In this document: positions 35,830-45,545 of the stretch, one piece after another | How positions within the stretch are numbered: the stretch's first letter is position 1 | Layout of the letters: the number at the start of each line of letters is the position of its first letter | DNA from: Mucilaginibacter flavidus | Lineage (GTDB): Bacteria; Bacteroidota; Bacteroidia; Sphingobacteriales; Sphingobacteriaceae | Direction of reading: 5' to 3' | Length of the DNA: 64,000 nt | NCBI RefSeq assembly: GCF_024055575.1 | Contig: NZ_JAMXOE010000006.1 | Location: 178,138 to 242,137, forward strand | The notes under the pieces: model-generated | Database searches by the model: none | Told to the model about the DNA's origin: nothing | The model's input: only the letters and a program-made list of their open reading frames with translations | Translations under genes and position numbers: made by a program

Positions 35830-36768
35830 ATGAGAACACGAGCTGAAACCTTATTAATCACCCTAAAGTTAATTTTCTATTATGGAATTCCTTCTCATAT
35901 CCTCTATTTTGGAGAATCGCTCGGGGACAATCTCCTGCTGACGACATTATCATCAGCGTTGGTTGAACGTGGGTATAAAAACATCTGGATAAAATGTAAT
36001 CAGGAAGACATTTTTAAGTATAACCCATCAATCAGTAAAGTGTTACCCTTCGATTTTCTACTTTCAATACGTTTATTAAGGTTGTTTGGGACAAAACTTG
36101 TTTCCCCGGTTTACACTTATTACATCCATGAAAAAGACCAGGACGCAATCCCTCCGAAGCACATAGTTTTAGAGATGGCAGATTGTTTAGGATTGACCGG
36201 GCCGATAATCAACAAACCGATTTTTAATCTCGATCCGGCAGAAGAGAAAAAGGGCCGCATATTCCCCCGGCAAATAGCGATCGTAACTTCAACTTCCGGG
36301 GCCAAAATACCGATGCTAAACAAAGAATGGTCCATTGACAATTATCAGCAAGTGGTCGACAGCCTTTGCGAAAGCTATAACTTTATACAGTTAGGGGATC
36401 CCGCCGGCGCCCCGCTCAAAAATGTCCTTGACATGAGGGGGGCAACAACTATTAGAGAAAGTGCAGCCATCCTGAAAAATTCGATGCTTCTGGTAACTCA
36501 TGTAGGGTTTATGATGCATTTAGCACGAGCGGTCGATTGCAGGGCGGTTATTATTTATGGGGGGCGAGAAAAACCCTGGCAATCCGGATACGAGTGTTTT
36601 GAAAATATTTCCAGCGCCCCCCCCTGCTCACCTTGCTGGTTGCACAATAAATGCGATTTTGAAAGGAAGTGCATGACGGTAATCTCTGCGGACTTAGCTG
36701 TAAAATCAATTAACATTCAATTAAGGCTCTATGGCACCTCTTTAGCAGCGGAAATATTGAATAATTAA
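35830..36768 (+). CDS. Family 9-like glycosyltransferase
   Basis: I start it at the ATG at 35830, just after the preceding stop; longer starts would run into the GT2. About 312 residues. Features: ILYFGESLGDNLLLTTL (GT9 N-terminal loop), IAIVTSTSGAKIPMLNKEW, and LLVTHVGFMMHLARAVDCRAVIIYGG, the GT9 C-terminal motif. A run of cysteines (PPCSPCW, NKCDF, RKC) near the C-terminus resembles the CxxC cluster of some GT9 proteins. Donor unknown. Confidence 0.82.
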   Translation: MRTRAETLLITLKLIFYYGIPSHILYFGESLGDNLLLTTLSSALVERGYKNIWIKCNQEDIFKYNPSISKVLPFDFLLSIRLLRLFGTKLVSPVYTYYIHEKDQDAIPPKHIVLEMADCLGLTGPIINKPIFNLDPAEEKKGRIFPRQIAIVTSTSGAKIPMLNKEWSIDNYQQVVDSLCESYNFIQLGDPAGAPLKNVLDMRGATTIRESAAILKNSMLLVTHVGFMMHLARAVDCRAVIIYGGREKPWQSGYECFENISSAPPCSPCWLHNKCDFERKCMTVISADLAVKSINIQLRLYGTSLAAEILNN

Positions 36769-36771
36769 AGC

Positions 36772-37683
36772 ATGTTATCTGTAATCATTCCAACCTACAA
36801 CCCCGATCAGAGCAGACTTGACCTTACACTTGACAGTCTGAAAAAACAAACCTTGCCATTTGACCGTTGGGAGCTAATTATTATTGATAACAATTCGTCT
36901 TTGCCTGTTAGCAAAATGGTCGACTTGAGCTGGCATCCGAACTGGCGCATAATATTTGAACGACGGCAGGGATTAACCTACGCGCGGACAAAAGGTTTTT
37001 TAGAAGCTTCGGGAGATATTCTCATAATGGTAGATGACGATAATATGTTGCATACCGACTACCTCAGTCATACATTGCAAATCTTTAGTGAATATCCGTT
37101 TATGGGGGCTGCCGGGGGGAAATCAATCCCACAGTTTGAACTTGAGCCACAGGTCTGGCTGAAAGAATTTTATGGAAATTTAGCGCTTAGAGATTTGGGC
37201 GAGGAAATTCTTGTTGATACCTGGAATAATACCTACCCGCGCGCTGCCCCTATTGGAGCAGGCATGGCCATCAGGAAACATGCATTGGACGGGTATATCA
37301 GTAAAATCACCTCAAATAAGAATGTCATTGCAGACCGGCAGGGCTCATCTTTAAGTTCAGGCGGGGATAACGATATCGTCCTGGAAATCCTTAAAGGCGG
37401 CTACCAGTCTGGTTATTTCCCATCTCTGACACTTACCCACATCATTTCCCGGGAAAGAACGAATTTCACCTACCTGGTCAGGCTGCTGAATAATATGAAT
37501 AAGTCATGGGTAATGCTGCTCGCTTCCCATGGTATTTGCCCGTGGAAGAAAATCCCGGCTTGGTCTGTACCGTTAAGAAAAGCAAAGGCATGGTTTACTT
37601 ATAAAGCCTGGTCGAACAAAGTAAACTATATCCGCTGGAGCGGCGCATGCGGGACGTTTGATGGCTTATCCGAAATTGATTAG
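36772..37683 (+). CDS. Family 2 glycosyltransferase
   Basis: 303 residues. LSVIIPTYNPDQSRLDLTL, IIDNNSSLPV, MVDDDNMLH (DDD donor motif near residues 85-87) and SGGDNDIVLEIL as base region. The close spacing of PIGAGMAIRK before that region resembles the GT2 at 26596-27639. The acyltransferase ATG directly abuts its stop codon. Confidence 0.88.
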   Translation: MLSVIIPTYNPDQSRLDLTLDSLKKQTLPFDRWELIIIDNNSSLPVSKMVDLSWHPNWRIIFERRQGLTYARTKGFLEASGDILIMVDDDNMLHTDYLSHTLQIFSEYPFMGAAGGKSIPQFELEPQVWLKEFYGNLALRDLGEEILVDTWNNTYPRAAPIGAGMAIRKHALDGYISKITSNKNVIADRQGSSLSSGGDNDIVLEILKGGYQSGYFPSLTLTHIISRERTNFTYLVRLLNNMNKSWVMLLASHGICPWKKIPAWSVPLRKAKAWFTYKAWSNKVNYIRWSGACGTFDGLSEID

Positions 37684-38730
37684 ATGACTGACAAAAGAAA
37701 TGCATTTGATTTGCTAAGGTTGTTACTGGCCGCATGTGTACTTATTGGCCATGCAATTTTAATAGGAGGCTATGAGTTACAGGATCCCCTGGCGTTGTTT
37801 TCAAAAGGGCAGACAAATTTACCGGAATTCGGCGTAATGGGTTTTTTTGCCCTTAGCGGTTATTTAATTACCGCCAGCTTCGAGCGCTGCAAAAGTCTGG
37901 TAACTTTTGCCAGCCACCGCCTGTTAAGAATCTTACCCGCCTTTTGGGTTTGCCTGCTCGTGACCGGTTTTATTTTGGCTCCTTTAATCTACGTCCTGGA
38001 AGGGAACCCGGTCTCAAATTTTCAATTTACAGGCCCCGGAAGTGCAACAGGCTACGTAGTTAAAAATTCCCTCCTTAAAATCAGACAATGGGGGATTAAA
38101 GACGTTCTTGACCATGCACGCTACCAGGCCTCATTGGATGGTAGCTTGTGGAGCCTGTACCCCGAGATGCAGTGCTACTGCTTAACATTGGTTGCAGGTA
38201 TTTCCGGGCTCTTTAATAAAAATAAAGTCCTATACATGTTATTTGCAGCTACAATCTTTGTTTTCTTTGCCATTAATTTCAATTTTTCGAAGAACTTCGG
38301 GCCGACGTTCCTGATCCTTTCCCCGGCCTTTAAATTATATGTTTCTTATTTGGCAGGGACACTCATTTATATGTTCCCTAAGTGGTTGATCTTCGACCGG
38401 AAAGGTACAGTTTTCCTTGTTGTTTTCACTTTAATGCTCGTCAGGTTTGGCGGATATAACATGATATCACCAGTGCTGGTCGCCATGACGCTTGTCAATG
38501 TTTTCGGCCTGTTTAAGTTCACCCTCAGATACGATGTTTCGTACGGGGTTTATATTTATAGTTTTCCTGTGCAGCAACTACTTTTTCAGCTTTTCGGTAA
38601 CCATCTGAGTGTTTTGTTTTTTATCCTTTTTTCCTTTTCCGTAGCTATACCGATGGGTTTTTTGAGCTATATTTTCGTGGAAAGGCCGTTTATCAATTTT
38701 AAAAATAAAGCTAATCTTAAGTTACAGTGA
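37684..38730 (+). CDS. Acyltransferase-3 (OafA/NodX-type) membrane protein
   Basis: 348 residues, about ten membrane helices. The acyltransferase-3 start RNAFDLLRLLLAACVLIGHA carries the conserved Arg and His. FFALSGYLITASFER and SLDGSLWSLYPEMQCY are the other family blocks, and YIFVERPFINF closes the domain. It transfers acetyl or a related acyl group onto a sugar at the inner membrane. This is the third of four acylation routes in the operon. Confidence 0.9.
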   Translation: MTDKRNAFDLLRLLLAACVLIGHAILIGGYELQDPLALFSKGQTNLPEFGVMGFFALSGYLITASFERCKSLVTFASHRLLRILPAFWVCLLVTGFILAPLIYVLEGNPVSNFQFTGPGSATGYVVKNSLLKIRQWGIKDVLDHARYQASLDGSLWSLYPEMQCYCLTLVAGISGLFNKNKVLYMLFAATIFVFFAINFNFSKNFGPTFLILSPAFKLYVSYLAGTLIYMFPKWLIFDRKGTVFLVVFTLMLVRFGGYNMISPVLVAMTLVNVFGLFKFTLRYDVSYGVYIYSFPVQQLLFQLFGNHLSVLFFILFSFSVAIPMGFLSYIFVERPFINFKNKANLKLQ

Positions 38731-38763
38731 CGAATTCTTTTTCATACAGCATCAATCTAAGGT

Positions 38764-39594
38764 ATGATTATCGCTGAACCATTGGGCGGGCTCGCCAACC
38801 GAATGAGGGTGATAGCTTCGGCGATCTTGCTGCAGCAAAAATTAAATACCAAGCTGATCGTTATCTGGAACGAGAATTATGAATTAAATTGTCCCTTTAA
38901 TTTGTTATTTGAAGATTGCCCGGCGTTTACGATCCAGTCAAAAGAACGAAAATACAATTATATTAAAAGCTCTAACCAGACCACGCCTGGAAAAAAAATC
39001 CAGGCCGCATTTGTTAATAAATTAATCGGGATAGATTATTGTATACTTGATAATGATTTTTATAACCTGGTTTTCAAAGGGAAACTGGATGTTTACTTTG
39101 CCGCAAAAAATCACGGAATTACATACATCCAGACCTGTCAGGCATTCGGGGAAACCTTAAATGCACTTTCCTATTTCAAACCCGTTTTATCTGTCCGTGA
39201 AAAAATTCGTGATGTAGCCCGTCAGATTACCGCCTGTACAATCGGCGTTCATATCAGGAGGACTGACCACGACAATTCAATAAAATACAGTCCAATCGAT
39301 TTGTTTGTACAAAAAATGCAGGCAGCAATGGCTGCTTGCAAAAAGACAACATTCTTCCTTTGTACAGATGACCCGGAAGTGGAAAAAATTGTCACCTCTT
39401 TTTTTTGCGAAAAAGTTATTGTTCATAAAAAAGAGCGTAGCAGGCAAACTGTCCGGGGAATGCAGGACGCCGTAGTTGATTTGTATTGCCTGTCAGCAAC
39501 CAGTAAAATATTAGGATCTTATTGGAGTTCATTTGCCGAAATTGCCGCCGCACTTAATAATATTGAGCTCGAAATTGTGAGGATACCAGAATAA
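38764..39594 (+). CDS. Fucosyltransferase-like GT-B enzyme (HIRRTD motif)
   Basis: 276 residues. MIIAEPLGGLANRMRVIASA resembles the phosphate-loop start of the GT11/GT23/O-FucT superfamily, and GVHIRRTDHDNS near 161-172 is the donor-contacting H-x-R-R motif. FFLCTDDPEVEKIV and KILGSYWSSFAEIAA follow as in that superfamily. It is shorter than the GT11 at 23567-24457 and lacks NSSFSWWG. A GDP-sugar donor is likely (inference). Confidence 0.7.
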   Translation: MIIAEPLGGLANRMRVIASAILLQQKLNTKLIVIWNENYELNCPFNLLFEDCPAFTIQSKERKYNYIKSSNQTTPGKKIQAAFVNKLIGIDYCILDNDFYNLVFKGKLDVYFAAKNHGITYIQTCQAFGETLNALSYFKPVLSVREKIRDVARQITACTIGVHIRRTDHDNSIKYSPIDLFVQKMQAAMAACKKTTFFLCTDDPEVEKIVTSFFCEKVIVHKKERSRQTVRGMQDAVVDLYCLSATSKILGSYWSSFAEIAAALNNIELEIVRIPE

Positions 39595-39633
39595 ATTAAT
39601 GCTTTCCATTCATCCTAAATATATACGATAACA

Positions 39634-40599
39634 ATGTCCGTAATCGGAAAATTAATATACAGGCTTTATTTCCAACGCAAAAACGCGCGGGCAACTTTAA
39701 AAAAATTTGGTGGGGAAAAAAATTACCTGGGTATGCTGGCTGCGGAACAGGAAATGAAGTCCTATGCTTTAAACGATTTAGAAATAAACAGCGGTTTTAG
39801 TTTTAACGGGAAGTTCAAAATAAATTTTTTAACCGGCGACAGGTTTATTCATCAGACATTATTTTGTACCTATAGTTATTTTAAATTTTTAACACCGGCG
39901 GAATCGGGTAACTTTTCTGTTAATTATTACAGTGACGGGACCTTAAGCGGCGCCACACTGGCGATTCTAAAAAAAAGGTTCCCAAATATCCGGGTGATCG
40001 ATGTTGATCAAACCAAGTTGGCCATTCAAAGTCGTTTGCCTGAATCCGAATTCCCATACCTGAATAAAAAGATAAACGCCCTTCCCTTATTTAAAAAACT
40101 GATCTACCCGCATCTCGAAAACGACGGATTATCCGCTTTTTTCGATTCCGATATGCTTTTTATAAAAAAGCCCATAGAATTTTTAAATTGGCTTCATGAA
40201 AAGTATGATCAAAGCAACAGAGCCTTCGGCATTCACGATGTAAGCCGAAGTTATGGTTACAGTGAATCGGAGATTTTAAAAATTTGGCCCATCCCCGTAA
40301 GAAACAATATTAATTCAGGAATGTACGCCCTGTATAGCGAACGTATGGATTTCTCGTTTATTGAAAGTATGGTAAAAGCGTTTGAGGATAACTTCGGGTC
40401 ACAATACTATTTAGAACAGCTGATTACGGCAATCATTCTGGAAAAATCAACTGACCTTTATCTTGCCCCGAAATCCAGCTATATTGTTTTACCCACGGAG
40501 GACCAGGTAGAAAATCAAATCGGCACCCTACATCATTATGTTGACGAGTCCAAAGAATTCTATTTCAAAAAAAGCTGGAAAAAACAGGTATTAACATAA
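39634..40599 (+). CDS. Putative GT-A glycosyltransferase with DSD motif
   Basis: 321 residues. No standard GT2 start is present. GDRFIHQTLFCTYSYFKF and FFDSDMLFIKKPIEFLNW give a GT-A layout with a DxD-type DSD motif near residue 168 coordinating the metal and donor. NINSGMYALYSERMDF and LEQLITAIIL resemble family-8-like or bacterial capsular GT-A enzymes. Placement by motif only. Gaps of 39 and 41 bp flank it. Confidence 0.65.
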   Translation: MSVIGKLIYRLYFQRKNARATLKKFGGEKNYLGMLAAEQEMKSYALNDLEINSGFSFNGKFKINFLTGDRFIHQTLFCTYSYFKFLTPAESGNFSVNYYSDGTLSGATLAILKKRFPNIRVIDVDQTKLAIQSRLPESEFPYLNKKINALPLFKKLIYPHLENDGLSAFFDSDMLFIKKPIEFLNWLHEKYDQSNRAFGIHDVSRSYGYSESEILKIWPIPVRNNINSGMYALYSERMDFSFIESMVKAFEDNFGSQYYLEQLITAIILEKSTDLYLAPKSSYIVLPTEDQVENQIGTLHHYVDESKEFYFKKSWKKQVLT

Positions 40600-40640
40600 A
40601 ACGCATTCCGGAAACCATATCATCCGCCGCCTACTTATAG

Positions 40641-41612
40641 TTGAAAACAACAATAACAGAACACAACGTTACCCCCCTGGTCTCCATCTGCATGCCGGCA
40701 TATAATTGTGAAAAATATATCGGGGAAACGCTAAGGTGTCTATGTGCTCAAACATATCCTTCCATTGAAATCATTGTCGTCGATGATGGTTCAACTGATG
40801 CGACAATCCTAAAAATAAAAAACGTTGAGGATACCAGGATTACATGCATAAGTGTTGCCAACACCGGGGCATCAGGCGCAAGGAATATAGCTTACGGGCA
40901 TTCAAAAGGGCAGTACATCATCTTTTTTGATGCCGATGATTTTGTCAAACCGGACTTTGTCACACTGCAATTAAAAAAAATTAACAATAGATGCGACGTG
41001 ATCGTTTTATCGGCATGGGGACGTTTTTATAATGATAATATCGGCAGTTTCAATGAGGTGCCGATACCGTATGAAGAGATGGTTCTCGAAGAATGGATCA
41101 GTTATTACTGGTATAACAGCAGCCCAATGACAACACCGGGCAGAGCCCTGGTTCCAAAAAAACTTATTGAAAAAGCGGGGCTTTGGAATGAAACCCTGAG
41201 TCTGAATGATGATCTTGAATTTTATACGAGGCTTTTTATACAGGCTGAAAAGATAATGTTTAACCATGATGCATTTTTCTATTACCGATCAGGAATTGAT
41301 GGTTTATCCAGTAAAAAAGGATTAAGTGCCTACCAGTCTTTATTTGATTCGGTACGATTATCTACCGAACTCGTATTAAAGGAAATGCCGTACACCCAGT
41401 CTGTAAGACAGGGGTGTGCGAATCTTTGGCAAAGCTTTGTTTACGAAGTTTACCCCAGAGAGCAGCAAATGGTCAAAATTGCCGAGCATAAAATCAGGGA
41501 GTTGGGTGGCGCAAAAATCCCTTACCCATCAGGGGGATATACTAAATTCGCCGCCTTATTGATTGGATGGAAACTAACAAAAATGCTAAAACAAATATTT
41601 AACGATGCCTGA
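40641..41612 (+). CDS. Family 2 glycosyltransferase (TTG start)
   Basis: 323 residues from a TTG at 40641; no ATG precedes the catalytic strand VSICMPAYNCEKYIGETL. IIVVDDGSTDAT, FFDADDFVKP and LNDDLEFYTRLF complete the GT2 set. VANTGASGARNIAY is the G-x-ARN segment of chain-elongating GT2s. Its last 8 bp overlap the methyltransferase gene. Confidence 0.85.
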   Translation: MKTTITEHNVTPLVSICMPAYNCEKYIGETLRCLCAQTYPSIEIIVVDDGSTDATILKIKNVEDTRITCISVANTGASGARNIAYGHSKGQYIIFFDADDFVKPDFVTLQLKKINNRCDVIVLSAWGRFYNDNIGSFNEVPIPYEEMVLEEWISYYWYNSSPMTTPGRALVPKKLIEKAGLWNETLSLNDDLEFYTRLFIQAEKIMFNHDAFFYYRSGIDGLSSKKGLSAYQSLFDSVRLSTELVLKEMPYTQSVRQGCANLWQSFVYEVYPREQQMVKIAEHKIRELGGAKIPYPSGGYTKFAALLIGWKLTKMLKQIFNDA

Positions 41613-42396
41613 CGAATTAATCAACTATATCGGATCATATACCAACAGCGAAGCACATAACGACTATTTGTTTGAGCATTTTAAACATAAAACTGACACT
41701 ATTAAATTTCTTAAGGATCACCGGGATTATATCGAAGCCGAAAATTTAGGCTTCGGAGAAAGGGCATTTACCTACATGTGGTATTTAATGATAAAGCACA
41801 TTGAGATAAGCGGGATGAATCCTGTTTTTTTAGAAATAGGCGTCTTTAAAGGGCAAATAGTTTCGCTGTGGAGTTTGATTGCTAAACAGTTAAATATTAC
41901 CGCTAAAGTTTATGGCATAACCCCATTGACAGGCAACCCTGTTCAAAAATATCCGTTAATCAGAAGAATATTAGCCAGGGTTTCAAAAAGATACAGGGAC
42001 AACATGGTTAGTGGAAATCATTATGAGGATTCAGATTATTTTAATATCATTAGAAACTTGTTCAGCCATTTTGACCTGGACTTTAACCTTGTTAAATTGA
42101 TAAAGGGGTATTCCACTGATGCCACCATTATCGAGCGTGTTTCGACGCAAAGGTTCGCTATAATTTATGTCGACGGTGACCATACCTTTGAAGGCGTGCT
42201 ACATGATATAAAACAGTATGCTTGCCTGGTCGAAAAAGGCGGATTCCTGGTTATGGATGACGCCTCCTGTAATATACCCGGGACTAAATTCTGGAAGGGC
42301 CATAAATCGGTATCAGATGCCTGCAAAATAATTGATAAAATGCAATTTAAAAATATATTAAATATCGGTCATAACCGGGTTTACCAAAAACTATAA
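41605..42396 (+). CDS. Class I SAM-dependent methyltransferase (TylF/CmcI-like)
   Basis: 263 residues. FLEIGVFKGQIVSLWSLIA near 74-92 is the SAM-binding loop. YVDGDHTFEGVLHDIKQYA and FLVMDDASC carry the acidic metal-binding pair of metal-dependent O-methyltransferases (Methyltransf_24/CmcI/TylF group). Its stop overlaps the next ATG by 1 bp. Confidence 0.82.
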   Translation: MPDELINYIGSYTNSEAHNDYLFEHFKHKTDTIKFLKDHRDYIEAENLGFGERAFTYMWYLMIKHIEISGMNPVFLEIGVFKGQIVSLWSLIAKQLNITAKVYGITPLTGNPVQKYPLIRRILARVSKRYRDNMVSGNHYEDSDYFNIIRNLFSHFDLDFNLVKLIKGYSTDATIIERVSTQRFAIIYVDGDHTFEGVLHDIKQYACLVEKGGFLVMDDASCNIPGTKFWKGHKSVSDACKIIDKMQFKNILNIGHNRVYQKL

Positions 42397-43397
42397 TGGC
42401 AAGGTGTAAAATATATATTTTCACTTATAAAAGAAACCATCTACTACCCCGCGCGGTGCAAAGCCTGATTGGCCAACACTTTAAAGACTGGATCTGCGAG
42501 GTACATAATGATTGCCCGGAGGATATGTTTCCATCCCAATACGTGGAATCATTGAACGATCCCCGTTTTTTTGTAAAAAACCATTCGCGCAACCTTGGCG
42601 CTACTGCAAGTTTTAACCTGGCCTTCAAAGACTGCGAAGAAGATTATGTCAGCATCCTCGAAGACGATAACTGGTGGGAGCCGGATTTTTTAACGGAAAT
42701 GATTTTTGTAATGGATAAAAATCCGACCATAAAGATTGCCTGGAGCAACATGCGTATATGGAAAGAAGAAGCAAATGATCAATGGGTAAATACCTGTGCG
42801 ACCACATGGCCGGTTAACCGCGAGGATTCTTTTTTCGACTGGCCGGATTTCCGGCAGGCAATGGGTGCGTTACACTCCAACGGTGCCATGTTGTACAGGG
42901 GTAAATTCGCAAAAAAATATACCGTTCCTGATACTTGCGATTTTAGCATGATGGAAAGCGCGAGAGAAAGAACCTTCGAGTTTCCTATTTATCTTAAAAA
43001 TAAGCCATTGGCCAATTTTTCACAGACTCTACAAACGAATCGCTCCGAAGACCCGCTGGTTTGGACAAACTGTCAGCTCATGCTACTGGGTAGTTTTATT
43101 CAGGCATCCGGCAATCAAAAAAAAACATTTTGTGAAACGTTGTTGTTTTACCGCAGAAAAAAGCCCTCTCCCGTTGCCAATTTCTTTTTGGTAACCATTT
43201 TTATTTTAAAAGACGCATCCTTTATGAAGTGTTTCAGCTTCGGTGATTGGCTTATTTTTATCCGGTGGCTTTTAAAAAATGGCCTTAAATTATCCCGGTT
43301 AAAAAGAAAACTAAGGTCGGGCCAAGATGTCTATGACCGGCTCCTCTCACATACCATTCATCTCAATCAATCTGTTCCGCATCAATCAACCAGATGA
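42396..43397 (+). CDS. Family 2 glycosyltransferase
   Basis: 333 residues. CKIYIFTYKRNHLLPRAVQSL, NHSRNLGATASFNLAF and SILEDDNWWEPDFL (donor motif EDDN near residue 87). The start differs from most GT2s here (FTYKR in place of PTYN), and homologous blocks occur in capsule-cluster GT2s. The C-terminal 90 residues include an amphipathic, basic region that may hold it at the membrane. Confidence 0.82.
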   Translation: MARCKIYIFTYKRNHLLPRAVQSLIGQHFKDWICEVHNDCPEDMFPSQYVESLNDPRFFVKNHSRNLGATASFNLAFKDCEEDYVSILEDDNWWEPDFLTEMIFVMDKNPTIKIAWSNMRIWKEEANDQWVNTCATTWPVNREDSFFDWPDFRQAMGALHSNGAMLYRGKFAKKYTVPDTCDFSMMESARERTFEFPIYLKNKPLANFSQTLQTNRSEDPLVWTNCQLMLLGSFIQASGNQKKTFCETLLFYRRKKPSPVANFFLVTIFILKDASFMKCFSFGDWLIFIRWLLKNGLKLSRLKRKLRSGQDVYDRLLSHTIHLNQSVPHQSTR

Positions 43398-44620
43398 AAT
43401 ATAAAATTGGGATATTGTCACAATCGCATCTCTGCCGCAATCCACGTGTTTTAAAAGAAGCAATTACACTAAGTAAAAATGGCTATGAGGTCTGCATTTT
43501 GAACGTCGTATTTTCAAAACAGTTGCAACAACAGGATTTCGACCTTGTAGTGGACTATCCATCAATCAGTATCCAAAATGTCTCCGATCTTTCACTGAAC
43601 AACTTTTATACCTTTTGCGATAAAGTAATTTTCAGACTCGGCGGTTTCTTTGTTAAATATCTGAAAATCGATAATCCAATGGCTTTAGGCTATGGAACGC
43701 ATAAACATTTAAAAAAAAGCAAGGGCCTCAACGCTGATTTGTATATCTGTCATCAGGAATTGGCTGCGTATACAGGTACCAGGCTTATAAAAGCAGGTCG
43801 AAACGTAGCGTTTGACCTGGAAGACTGGTATTCAGCTGACCTTTTGCCAGCGGCCAGGGAAAAAAGGCCGGTCCGGTTGTTAAAAAAAATAGAATATATT
43901 GCCCTGACCCAGGGTTTGTTTTGCACCACTACCTCTCATGCTTTGGCAGATGAACTGGCGCGCGTTTACAAAAGCAAGAGACCGGAGGTGATCTATAACG
44001 TTTTTCCTTTTCAGGGCGATCTTCATAAAAGGCGAAAGAATTTTGCAAAATCCTTAAATCTGTTTTGGTTCTCACAGACTATCGGCCCGGGACGGGGTAT
44101 CGAGGAGTTTATTGCATTGCTGAAATATCTGAACACCAAAATATCCCTGAATTTACTTGGTACTGCTGACCCCGTCTATAAGAAAAAGCTGCTTTCTTTA
44201 ATTCCCAAACGGCATGAACTATATTTCCACGACCTGGTGGGGGAAAACGAACTTGCTCAAAAAATCTCAGATTTTGATATCGGGCTCGCTTTAGAGCTTG
44301 ATCACCCTCCAAGCAGAAACTTTACAGTAACGAACAAATTTTTTCAATACCTGCAGGCAGGCTTGCCCGTTATCGCCACGGAAACCGCAGGTCAAAAAGA
44401 GATTTTTACCAAATTTAAGCCCGGCTTTATGTTACCCCAACACCCTGCAAAGGCTGATATTGACAGATTAATAGCCTGGCTCAATAACCCCAATGCTATA
44501 CAAGCGGCGCGAACAGCGGCAGGAGCTGCGGCCCTGTATTTTTCATGGGATGCGGAATCCTCCAAAATATTACGTTTAACATCAAATGCACTTGAGCTCA
44601 AAAATCAGTTTACAGATTAG
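43394..44620 (+). CDS. GT4-like GT-B glycosyltransferase
   Basis: 408 residues. ILSQSHLCRNPRVLKEAITLSKNG is the N-terminal form seen in many Bacteroidota GT4-like proteins. DFDIGLALELDHPPSRNFTVTNKFFQYLQAGLPVIATETAGQKE is the donor domain, though the classical E-x7-E is replaced by a TNKFFQYL-type helix. It overlaps the upstream stop by 4 bp and the following start by 35 bp, the longest overlap in the run. Confidence 0.78.
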   Translation: MKYKIGILSQSHLCRNPRVLKEAITLSKNGYEVCILNVVFSKQLQQQDFDLVVDYPSISIQNVSDLSLNNFYTFCDKVIFRLGGFFVKYLKIDNPMALGYGTHKHLKKSKGLNADLYICHQELAAYTGTRLIKAGRNVAFDLEDWYSADLLPAAREKRPVRLLKKIEYIALTQGLFCTTTSHALADELARVYKSKRPEVIYNVFPFQGDLHKRRKNFAKSLNLFWFSQTIGPGRGIEEFIALLKYLNTKISLNLLGTADPVYKKKLLSLIPKRHELYFHDLVGENELAQKISDFDIGLALELDHPPSRNFTVTNKFFQYLQAGLPVIATETAGQKEIFTKFKPGFMLPQHPAKADIDRLIAWLNNPNAIQAARTAAGAAALYFSWDAESSKILRLTSNALELKNQFTD

Positions 44621-45539
44621 CCTTTCCCCGGGGGATTATTTACATAGTAAATATTTACTAAAACATCAGCTTGATATTTTATCAGGCCAGGTGGACGAAA
44701 TATTATTAACAGTAGATACCAGACCCAGTAAGGGACGGTTTAGCAAGGATTGGGACCTTTATAAAGAGCGGCTTAACCATTTTCTAAAAGAGGAAATAGA
44801 AACGGCGTACAAAGTCCGGATTGTATTTGTCGACTATAGTACAGCTGTAAAATCAGCGATTGCGAGATATTTTTTTGGAAAGAACTATATCCCCGATAAG
44901 GACTTCAGAGGCGGACCATTTTATGCTTACTTTTTTGGGTTATTCGCGGCAGCCAATGATTTGGTTTTTCATTTAGATTCAGATATGTTTTTGGGCGGTG
45001 GTAGTCAGGTTTGGGTAAAAGAAGCTGCCGCCTATTTTGAAAATGACAATTCCTGTTTCATTGTCTCCCCTCTCCCGGGTCCGCCGCATCCGAAGGATAT
45101 ATTAATTAACCAGGTCATAAAGCATAAAATAGCCCCTTACACCTATGCGTTTGACGGAATGAGCACAAGAATATTCATGATTGATAAAGCCCGATTTAAA
45201 ACACAAAAATTATTACCAAAAAAACCAAAAATCCGCGGTCAAATAAAAGCGATTGTTCAGGGGAACTCCAACGCCGACCTGCCGGAACATATCATTTCGA
45301 TTTATTTAAAAAATAACGGGCTTGAACGAATCGATTTTTTAGGACAGGGGAAGGGGCTGTGGTCATTGCACCCTCCCTTCCGTACGAAGACTTTTTACGA
45401 AAACCTGGAAACGATAATAACTAATATTGAATCCGGTAACTTACCTGAAAAACAAAAGGGTTTTTATGATATCATTGACGAGATTTGTGATTGGACAGAG
45501 GCGCGCGAAACGCTTAAAAACAAACGGTGGTTTAATTGA
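44586..45539 (+). CDS. Putative GT-A glycosyltransferase with DSD motif
   Basis: 317 residues from the ATG at 44586. FHLDSDMFLGGG near 132-143 is a D-x-D-type metal site after the Rossmann-like first half (DEILLTVDTRPS). HIISIYLKNNGLERIDFLGQ and WSLHPPFR lie in the acceptor half. I do not recognise a CAZy family with certainty. The 35-bp overlap with the preceding gene makes the start slightly uncertain, but no later ATG precedes the core fold. Confidence 0.6.
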   Translation: MHLSSKISLQISLSPGDYLHSKYLLKHQLDILSGQVDEILLTVDTRPSKGRFSKDWDLYKERLNHFLKEEIETAYKVRIVFVDYSTAVKSAIARYFFGKNYIPDKDFRGGPFYAYFFGLFAAANDLVFHLDSDMFLGGGSQVWVKEAAAYFENDNSCFIVSPLPGPPHPKDILINQVIKHKIAPYTYAFDGMSTRIFMIDKARFKTQKLLPKKPKIRGQIKAIVQGNSNADLPEHIISIYLKNNGLERIDFLGQGKGLWSLHPPFRTKTFYENLETIITNIESGNLPEKQKGFYDIIDEICDWTEARETLKNKRWFN

Positions 45540-45545
45540 AAAATT